A stretch of DNA of 10,580 bases. Source: RGIG1934 sp964492545 (GTDB taxonomy: Bacteria > Bacillota > Clostridia > Lachnospirales > Lachnospiraceae). Made by a program: the position numbers and the translations under genes. Below are positions 5,322 to 10,580 of this stretch, piece by piece; the first letter of the stretch is position 1; every line of letters starts with the position of its first letter. The DNA lies in assembly GCA_964492545.1 (NCBI GenBank), contig CAZBKO010000082.1, positions 1-10,580 on the forward strand. Direction: 5' to 3'. Under the pieces are notes generated by a model that saw nothing but the letters and a program-made list of their open reading frames with translations, had not been told where the DNA came from and made no database searches.

Positions 5322-6485
5322 TTGAATAAATTTACATTAATAGCACCATGTCATTTTGGACTTGAGGCAGTACTAAAAAGAGAAATAATTGACTTGGGAT
5401 ACGAAATAATTCAAGTTGAGGATGGAAGGGTTACATTTGCCGGGGATGAGGAGGCAGTATGTAGAGCGAATGTCTTCTTAAGAACAACAGAGCGTATTTT
5501 GATACAGGTTGGAAAATTCAATGCATACACATTTGAAGAATTTTTTGATAAAATGAAGGAGCTTCCTTTTGAGAACTATATTCCGAAGGATGGAAAGTTT
5601 TGGGTTACTAAGGCTAGCACAATTAAGAGCAAATTATACAGCAGTTCTGATTTACAGAGATTAGCTAAGAAAGCAATTGTAGAGAGAATGAAGGGATATT
5701 ATGATGTAACCTGGTTTGAGGAAACAGGAGCTGAGTATCCAATTAGAATATTTAACAATAAAGATCAGATAACAGTAGCTCTTGATAGTACAGGTGAATC
5801 ACTTCATAAGAGAGGCTACAGACAGATGGCAGCAAAGGCTCCAATATCCGAAACACTGGCAGCTGCACTTATTATGCTGACACCATGGAACAGGGACAGG
5901 ATACTTGTAGACCCATTTTGCGGAAGTGGTACATTTCCAATAGAGGCAGCTATGATGGCAGCTAATATTGCACCAGGAATGAACAGGGAATTTACAGCTG
6001 AGACTTGGACAAATATCATAGGTAAGAAGAATTGGTATGAAGCAGTCAATGAGGCTAATGATCTTGTTGATGATAAAATACAGGTTGATATTCAGGGATA
6101 TGATATTGATGGAAGTGTTATTAAATCAGCAAGAGCAAATGCACAGATGGCAGGCGTCGAGCATATGATACATTTTCAGGAGAGAGCACTTGATAAATTA
6201 AGTCATCCGAAACCATATGGCTTTCTTATAACGAATCCTCCATATGGAGAGAGATTGGAAGAAAAAGAGGCTTTACCACCATTGTATCGTGAAATAGGAG
6301 ATAGAATAAAGGCACTTGATAAATGGTCTGCTTACATAATTACATCATATGAAAATGCAGAAAATGATATGGGGCTTAAGGCCACAAAGAATCGTAAAAT
6401 ATATAATGGAATGATTAAAACATATTTTTATCAGTTTGCGGGACCTAAACCGCCGAAGAGAAGGACAGGGGAAGATAAGAATTGA
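5322..6485 (+). CDS. THUMP-domain class I SAM-dependent RNA methyltransferase (RlmL/YpsC family)
   Basis: A 387-residue enzyme that methylates RNA from S-adenosylmethionine. The N-terminal part includes a THUMP RNA-binding domain (about 45-155). The catalytic Rossmann domain follows, with the SAM-binding motif DPFCGSGT (197-204), an acidic ribose-binding strand (YDIDGSVIKSARANA), and the NPPYGERL motif (Asn305-Pro-Pro-Tyr308), which is typical of N2-guanine and N6-adenine methylation. The best-known relative, the N-terminal half of E. coli RlmL, makes m2G2445 in 23S rRNA; a similar role is inferred. The start is TTG at 5322, seven bases after GGAG (5311-5314). Length fits the stand-alone Firmicutes form (YpsC). 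Its TGA stop (6483-6485) overlaps the TTG start of the peptidase gene, implying coupled translation. Confidence 0.93.
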   Translation: MNKFTLIAPCHFGLEAVLKREIIDLGYEIIQVEDGRVTFAGDEEAVCRANVFLRTTERILIQVGKFNAYTFEEFFDKMKELPFENYIPKDGKFWVTKASTIKSKLYSSSDLQRLAKKAIVERMKGYYDVTWFEETGAEYPIRIFNNKDQITVALDSTGESLHKRGYRQMAAKAPISETLAAALIMLTPWNRDRILVDPFCGSGTFPIEAAMMAANIAPGMNREFTAETWTNIIGKKNWYEAVNEANDLVDDKIQVDIQGYDIDGSVIKSARANAQMAGVEHMIHFQERALDKLSHPKPYGFLITNPPYGERLEEKEALPPLYREIGDRIKALDKWSAYIITSYENAENDMGLKATKNRKIYNGMIKTYFYQFAGPKPPKRRTGEDKN

Positions 6486-7910
6486 AACACAAGATAGTAA
6501 TTGTCCTGCTTGCCATAGCAATTATGGCAGCAGGATTATATGGATTATATGATTATACAACAAGGGAATATGTGGAAAAATCAGATGTTGTGGTACAGTA
6601 TAACGATGAATGGAATCCACTTATTGCAAAGGTTGTTAATAAAAAAACATTTAAGCTGACAGTTGATGGAAAGCAGTACAATTCTGCTGATTCTACAGTA
6701 TATATGGATGAGAACAGAAATATTATGATGGAATCAGTGGCAGTGCGAGACGCTTTTGATTGTGCTGTCAATTTTTATAAGAATTCACTGCTCAGAGTAG
6801 AAAAGGGAACAGACATTATTTCCATGAGAGCTGACGAAAAGAAAATTGATATTAACGGGGTTGAGGCCATTGTCAGTTCAACAGCGAAGATAAAGGATAA
6901 TAAGGCATACGTGCCGATTGATTTGCTGTGCAGCACCCTGGAATATTCATATGTATGGGATGGAAAGACATATCATGGAACAATAAATAATGAAAATTCA
7001 GAGAAGAGAACAATTCCATATAGTTATAGCTATTTGGATGTATATAGAGCACCGAAAGTTAAGAATCAGGGCGTATTTGGGACATGCTGGGCATTTGCAT
7101 CGCTGACCGCATTGGAGAGTGCATTGATGCCGGAAGAAGATATGGATTTATCTGAGGACCATATGAGTATGAATAATTCATATAATCTGTCACAATTTGA
7201 TGGTGGTGATTACAATATTGCAACGGCATACCTTGTTTCATGGAAGGGACCTGTGTTTGAGAAGGATGACCCATATGGCGATGGGGTGACAAATTCTAAT
7301 TTATTACCTGTTAAACATGTTCAGGAAGTTCAATCCATAGAGGGTAAGGATTTGGACGCAGTTAAGAAAATGGTATTTAAGTATGGAGGAGTAGAAAGTG
7401 CTATTTATATGGCAGGTGATGCAAACAATATTCAAAGCACAGGCTTTTATAATGATGATAAAAATGCATACTGCTATATAGGTACAGACAAGCCAAATCA
7501 CGATGTTGTCATAATAGGTTGGGATGATAATTATCCAAAGGAGAATTTCACCACAGAGCTAGAAGGAGATGGAGCCTTTTTATGCAGAAACAGTTGGGGA
7601 AATACATTTGGGGATAATGGGAATTTTTATGTATCTTATTACGATACAAATATTGCGGTGCACAGTGTAGTGTACACAAAGATAGAAGAAACTGATAATT
7701 ACGACAATATTTATCAGAGTGATTTATGTGGTTTTGTGGGACTTATAGGATATGGAAAAGAATATGCCTATGTTGCGAACGTGTATACAGCAAAGTCTGA
7801 TGAAGTAATTGAGGCAGTTGGAATGTATGCAACAGGGAAGGATACAGATTACAGCATATATGTGATACCTGATTTCAAGGATGAAACCTCCCTTAATAAG
7901 AGAGGGGAAG
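6482..7910 (+). CDS. Papain-like (C1A) cysteine peptidase, 5' part up to the assembly gap
   Basis: The first 476 residues of a secreted or membrane-anchored cysteine peptidase. A hydrophobic N-terminus (about 4-23) is a signal peptide or anchor. Residues about 55-165 look like a copper-amine-oxidase N-terminal (stalk-type) domain, ending KAYVPIDLLCSTLEYSYVWDG. The peptidase domain follows: Cys202 in GTCWAFAS with a preceding Gln (oxyanion hole), His340 in PNHDVVIIGWDD, and Asn370 in CRNSWGNTFG, a complete catalytic set. After it begins a lectin-like domain (about 410 onward). TTG at 6482 overlaps the TGA of the methyltransferase, and GGGGA (6468-6472) is the ribosome site. The frame runs cleanly to 7910, then meets ten Ns. 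The 3' part continues at 7921-8174, so this is one gene broken by assembly, not a pseudogene. Confidence 0.88.
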
Positions 7911-7920
7911 NNNNNNNNNN
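7911..7920. other. Assembly gap (10 Ns)
   Basis: Ten ambiguous bases lie inside the peptidase gene. The reading frame before the gap leaves one base of a codon and the frame after it needs one base before CA-GGC. If the gene is intact, the missing length must therefore be a multiple of three, so 10 is a placeholder and not a measured length. Confidence 0.97.
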
Positions 7921-8174
7921 CAGGCTATTATACTGTTAATCTTGAACAGTCTGTCAAAATTGAGGCAGGAAAAGAATATGCCATTGTTGTTAGGGTAAAC
8001 ACACCAAATTCAAAACGTCCCATAGCTATAGAATATGCCAGCAATGAAATAACAAGCAATGTGGATTTGTCGGATGGAAAAGGATTCATAAGCTTGAGAG
8101 GAATTGACTGGGAAAGCACAGAAGAAAAGCACCAATGCAATGTGTGTTTGAAAGTATATACAAAAAATCGATAG
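7921..8174 (+). CDS. Papain-like cysteine peptidase, 3' part (lectin-like domain)
   Basis: The last 83 residues of the peptidase that begins at 6482, in a different apparent frame only because the gap length is not real. The sequence begins GYYTVNLEQSVKIEAGKEYA and runs through VVRVNTPNSKRPIAIEY, which is the beta-rich lectin-like domain found C-terminal to clostridial C1A peptidases. The domain starts before the gap (YAYVANVYTAKSDEVIEAVG) and ends here at TAG (8172-8174), so both sides are the same domain. The whole protein would be about 560 residues plus the missing part. The domain probably binds wall or host glycans; the ligand cannot be read from sequence. Confidence 0.8.
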
Positions 8175-8212
8175 AAACAGCTTTCATACAGAATACACGG
8201 AAAAGAGGAAAT

Positions 8213-9202
8213 ATGAAGAATAAACCCGTTAAAATGGCAGCTCTGATAAGCGGATGCATACTTCTTATTATATTAATATTTGTACAGTATTTTCAGGGCA
8301 ATGGAGAAATTAAGGCATCTGTTGAGGATGACCTTGATGAGGGATATGATATTGTTAAACAGGAAATGCTGAGAATTGAACCTGCGCCAGGCGAGGATGC
8401 AGAGGATATAGTGGTAGCATACAATATAATTGATAATGAAATGAAGATTACAGTACCAAATGTGACAGGTGAATTTGATATAAATCAAGTTGATTACGGT
8501 TCACCATATGTTGATAAAATATCATACAAATCATCAAATAAAAAAGCTTATTTAACAGTTGCATTAAAGGATTATTGTAGTTATACTAAGGATATTGTCG
8601 GGAACAAAATGTATATTTATTTTGATTCCCTAAAAAATTGTAAAAAGAAGATAATTGTTATTGATCCTGGTCATGGTGGCAGTGATGTGGGTGCACAAAA
8701 TGGCACAACCTATGAGAAAAATATCAATCTTTCAGTTGCACTTAAGGTAAAGAATATTCTGATGAATGCAGGATATATGGCAGTGCTGACAAGGGAGGGA
8801 GATGTTCTTCCGTCGGTGGAGAAACGTGTTGACTTTGTAAATGAACTTTCACCGGCAATGTTTGTAAGCATTCATTGTAACGATAGTGAAGAGGCTGAAG
8901 CAACAGGAACAGAAGTATTGTATAATGTGAAGGATAATGAGAAGGAATATGGTTCACAATGGCTATCGAAGCTTATATGCAATGAGGTTGTTAAGGCAGC
9001 AGGAACAAACAACAGAGGTATTGTTGATGGTAAAAGCATACATATCATTAGAAATTCCAAGGTGCCGGTGGCACTGGTAGAAATGGGATTCATGTGCAAT
9101 AATAAGGATGTCAAATTAATGTCATCAAAAAGTGGACAGAATAAATTTGCAAAAGGTATAACAAATGGTATTATTAAGGCTGTTGAAAGAATGAGCAGGT
9201 AG
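8213..9202 (+). CDS. N-acetylmuramoyl-L-alanine amidase (Amidase_3), membrane-anchored
   Basis: A 329-residue zinc amidase that cuts the bond between N-acetylmuramic acid and the stem peptide of peptidoglycan. An N-terminal hydrophobic helix (about 9-27) should anchor or export it. A beta-rich segment (about 60-140) resembles an AMIN-type targeting domain. The catalytic domain carries all expected residues: DPGHGG (His154, zinc), Glu168 in YEKN (zinc), His221 in SIHCND (zinc), and Glu290 in VEMGF (catalytic). It is of the CwlD/CwlC/LytC type, but longer than CwlD. ATG at 8213 has an AGAGGA site (8204-8209) with short spacing; an in-frame ATG at 8135 lies within the preceding gene and lacks a site. 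It follows the peptidase by 38 nt, so both are probably expressed together. Confidence 0.93.
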   Translation: MKNKPVKMAALISGCILLIILIFVQYFQGNGEIKASVEDDLDEGYDIVKQEMLRIEPAPGEDAEDIVVAYNIIDNEMKITVPNVTGEFDINQVDYGSPYVDKISYKSSNKKAYLTVALKDYCSYTKDIVGNKMYIYFDSLKNCKKKIIVIDPGHGGSDVGAQNGTTYEKNINLSVALKVKNILMNAGYMAVLTREGDVLPSVEKRVDFVNELSPAMFVSIHCNDSEEAEATGTEVLYNVKDNEKEYGSQWLSKLICNEVVKAAGTNNRGIVDGKSIHIIRNSKVPVALVEMGFMCNNKDVKLMSSKSGQNKFAKGITNGIIKAVERMSR

Positions 9203-9225
9203 TCATTTAGAATAAGGAGCGGACA

Positions 9226-9822
9226 ATGGATAAGATTATATTTGCAACATCAAATCAGGGCAAAATGGATGAAATAAAGATGATAATGAGTGACATGAAT
9301 ATTCCAATCCAATCCCTAAAAGAGGCAGGGATACAGGCTGATATAGTGGAGGATGGAAAAACATTTGAAGAGAATGCAATCATCAAGGCACGTACGATTA
9401 TGGAACTCACACATCAATTAGTTCTGGCAGATGACTCAGGTCTTGAAGTAGATTATATAGGTGGCGAACCAGGTATATATTCAGCAAGATATATGGGTGA
9501 AGAAACATCATATGCAGTTAAAAATCAAAATATTATTGATAGATTAAAAGATGCAAAGGGTGACGAGCGAAGTGCGAGATTTGTATGTGCAATTGCGGCT
9601 GTTTTGCCAAATGGAGAAACATATACAACAAGAGCAACAATAGAAGGCGTTATTGGGTACGAGGAAAAGGGAGAGCATGGTTTTGGATACGACCCTATTC
9701 TTTATGTACCTGAGCTTGGAAAGACAACAGGAGAACTCCTTCCGGAAGATAAAAATGAGATAAGCCATAGAGGAAAAGCATTAAGACAAATGAAAGAGAT
9801 ACTAAAAGATAAAATATGTTAA
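9226..9822 (+). CDS. rdgB: RdgB/HAM1 family XTP/dITP pyrophosphatase
   Basis: A 198-residue enzyme that hydrolyses XTP, ITP and dITP to monophosphates plus pyrophosphate, keeping deaminated purines out of DNA and RNA. Key motifs are all present: the N-terminal TSNQGKMDEI (8-17, phosphate binding), Glu42 and Asp43 in VEDGKTFEENA, the ADDSGLEVD catalytic loop (Asp69, Asp70), GIYSARYMGE, HGFGYDPI (near 155-162), and the C-terminal SHRGKALRQM. Length is typical. AAGGAG (9214-9219) is six bases before ATG. It starts 23 nt after the amidase and is followed after 16 nt by a phosphoesterase gene. The pair matches the Bacillus ysnA-ysnB neighbours, which is often seen in Firmicutes. Confidence 0.97.
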   Translation: MDKIIFATSNQGKMDEIKMIMSDMNIPIQSLKEAGIQADIVEDGKTFEENAIIKARTIMELTHQLVLADDSGLEVDYIGGEPGIYSARYMGEETSYAVKNQNIIDRLKDAKGDERSARFVCAIAAVLPNGETYTTRATIEGVIGYEEKGEHGFGYDPILYVPELGKTTGELLPEDKNEISHRGKALRQMKEILKDKIC

Positions 9823-9838
9823 GTGAGGTTGATACTTT

Positions 9839-10321
9839 ATGAAGATACTTATTGTAAGCGATACTCATGGGCATGATGAGAACCTTGAACGAGTTTTATT
9901 AATTGAAAAGCCAATTGATTTATTGATTCATTTGGGCGATATTGAGGGGTCAGAGGACTACATAAGAGTTATGGCCGACTGTCCTTGTGAAATGGTAGCT
10001 GGAAATAATGACTTTTTTTCATCATTGCCAAGAGAATTGGAAATCAAGATTGGCAGCTATAATGTACTACTTACACATGGACACTATTATTATGTGAGTG
10101 TTGGTGTTGAGAATATAAAAACTGAGGCTGTTTCAAGAAATAAGGATATCGTTATGTTTGGACATACCCATAGGCCAAAATTGGATATCTCTGATAATGT
10201 TGTAGTACTTAATCCAGGCAGTTTATCTTATCCGAGACAGGATGGAAAAATGCCAACTTATATTATAATGAACATTGATTCTGAAGGTCGGGCAGATTAT
10301 GAATTAAAAGAATTAAATTAG
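9839..10321 (+). CDS. YfcE/MJ0936-type metallophosphoesterase
   Basis: A 160-residue cytoplasmic calcineurin-like phosphoesterase that uses two metal ions to hydrolyse phosphodiesters. Ligand motifs lie in the usual order: SDTHGH (Asp8, His10), HLGD (Asp34), AGNND (Asn56), THGH (His80), and FGHTHRP (His109, His111), followed by NPGS. Every expected ligand is present. Relatives cleave model diesters and some act on cyclic nucleotides; the natural substrate is not known. ATG at 9839 is preceded by GTGAGG (9823-9828), ten bases away. It is the last gene of the run and stands next to rdgB. The region beyond it holds a hairpin and a tRNA promoter. Confidence 0.95.
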   Translation: MKILIVSDTHGHDENLERVLLIEKPIDLLIHLGDIEGSEDYIRVMADCPCEMVAGNNDFFSSLPRELEIKIGSYNVLLTHGHYYYVSVGVENIKTEAVSRNKDIVMFGHTHRPKLDISDNVVVLNPGSLSYPRQDGKMPTYIIMNIDSEGRADYELKELN

Positions 10322-10365
10322 AAAATATTTAAATTTACCACAAAAATCAAAACAAATAAAACGCT

Positions 10366-10391
10366 GAAACCCTTGAAAATACAGGGGTTTC
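10366..10391 (+). terminator. Probable transcription-ending hairpin after the phosphoesterase gene
   Basis: GAAACCCTTG (10366-10375) and CAGGGGTTTC (10382-10391) pair over ten positions with one T.G wobble and a 6-nt loop. No T-run follows; instead the sequence becomes A-rich. It may still end or stabilise the upstream transcript, or act with Rho. It is the only candidate terminator between 10321 and the tRNA promoter. Confidence 0.5.
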
Positions 10392-10401
10392 GCACATAAA
10401 T

Positions 10402-10428
10402 AAAAAAAATGAAAAAAACTTAAAAAAA
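10402..10428 (+). promoter_or_regulatory. Phased A-tracts (UP-element-like) before the tRNA promoter
   Basis: A-tracts of 8, 7 and 7 bases begin at 10402, 10412 and 10422, exactly one helical turn apart, and end 3 bp before the -35 box. Phased A-tracts bend DNA, and A-rich DNA at this position is a known binding site for the RNA polymerase alpha C-terminal domain. It should raise expression of the stable RNA operon. Confidence 0.65.
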
Positions 10429-10431
10429 TTG

Positions 10432-10460
10432 TTGACATATTTGAAAAGTTGGTATATAAT
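10432..10460 (+). promoter_or_regulatory. Consensus sigma-A promoter of the tRNA-Pro operon
   Basis: TTGACA (10432-10437) and TATAAT (10455-10460) are both perfect and are separated by the ideal 17 nt. Transcription should begin near 10467, about 60 nt before the tRNA. The leader has two small hairpins, CTGTT/AACAG (10471-10484) and GATAA/TTATC (10511-10525), the latter ending two bases before the tRNA and perhaps aiding 5' processing. Confidence 0.93.
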
Positions 10461-10526
10461 TCTTTATGCACTGTTAAAGAACAGCAAACAACATAATAAA
10501 TTAAGTCGTTGATAATTTATTTATCA

Positions 10527-10580
10527 CGGGGTGTGGCTCAGCTTGGCTAGAGCGCTTGATTTGGGATCAAGAGGTCGCAG
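10527..10580 (+). tRNA. tRNA-Pro (anticodon UGG), 3' end outside window
   Basis: The acceptor 5' strand CGGGGTG (10527-10533) begins with C, usual for proline tRNAs. The D arm GGCTCAGCTTGGCTAGAGC follows. The anticodon stem CTTGA/TCAAG encloses loop TTTGGGA, giving anticodon TGG, and the variable region begins after it. The window ends before the T arm. It is the first tRNA behind a consensus promoter, and more tRNAs may follow outside the window. Confidence 0.94.

Noticed and set aside
7059..7292. Minus-strand ORF rich in Met, Pro, Ser and His opposite the peptidase.
   Set aside because: It is the shadow of the catalytic domain coding sequence, with no ribosome site or promoter. All other minus-strand ORFs in the window fail in the same way.
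7881..8174. A separate 97-residue gene starting at 7881.
   Set aside because: The first codons are an alternative frame of the peptidase and the rest continues its lectin-like domain beyond the N gap. It is an effect of the gap, not a new gene.
8135..8212. Upstream in-frame extension of the amidase (ATG at 8135).
   Set aside because: It would overlap the peptidase gene by 40 nt, has no ribosome site, and the extra 26 residues place charged sequence before the hydrophobic helix. ATG at 8213 has AGAGGA before it.

Overview
The window looks like chromosome from an AT-rich, spore-forming Clostridia member, most like Lachnospiraceae. The case rests on low GC, strong GGAGG-type ribosome binding sites, GTG and TTG starts, tRNA genes without encoded CCA, an HAAS/DUF1700 protein, a clostridial-type cardiolipin synthase, and a small gene behind a near-perfect sigma-G promoter. 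Everything recognised is on the + strand. I see no insertion sequence, phage gene, CRISPR array or resistance gene. Genus cannot be settled from the sequence alone.

Layout: (1) 1-379, the end of a tRNA operon (Val-UAC partial, Leu-UAA, Arg-ACG, Trp-CCA) closed by an 11-bp hairpin terminator. (2) 436-4348, a probable four-gene membrane operon: cardiolipin synthase, a two-half DUF3592-like membrane protein, a zinc-dependent phospholipase C family protein and an HAAS/DUF1700 membrane protein, ended by a terminator. (3) 4349-4923, a region with hairpins and a self-contained unit: sigma-G-type promoter, an 84-residue protein that is almost half asparagine, and a terminator. (4) 4927-10321, a tightly packed run: rhodanese-like protein, THUMP RNA methyltransferase, papain-like cysteine peptidase (split by a 10-N assembly gap), N-acetylmuramoyl-L-alanine amidase, RdgB/HAM1 nucleotide pyrophosphatase and a YfcE/MJ0936-type phosphoesterase. 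(5) 10366-10580, a hairpin, helically phased A-tracts, a consensus sigma-A promoter and the start of another tRNA operon (Pro-UGG, cut by the window edge).

How the genes may work together: the first operon pairs an enzyme that makes cardiolipin with a phospholipase-fold protein and two small membrane proteins, which suggests membrane-lipid handling. In the second run, the peptidase and amidase are envelope-facing proteins with N-terminal membrane segments. RdgB and the phosphoesterase are housekeeping proteins that are also neighbours in Bacillus (ysnA-ysnB).

The best candidate for something undescribed is the Asn/Gln/Ser-rich protein at 4624-4878. Its upstream sequence fits the forespore sigma factor at both boxes with exact spacing. 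Its internal 36-bp repeats and AAC/CAG codon bias suggest an abundant protein loaded into the spore.
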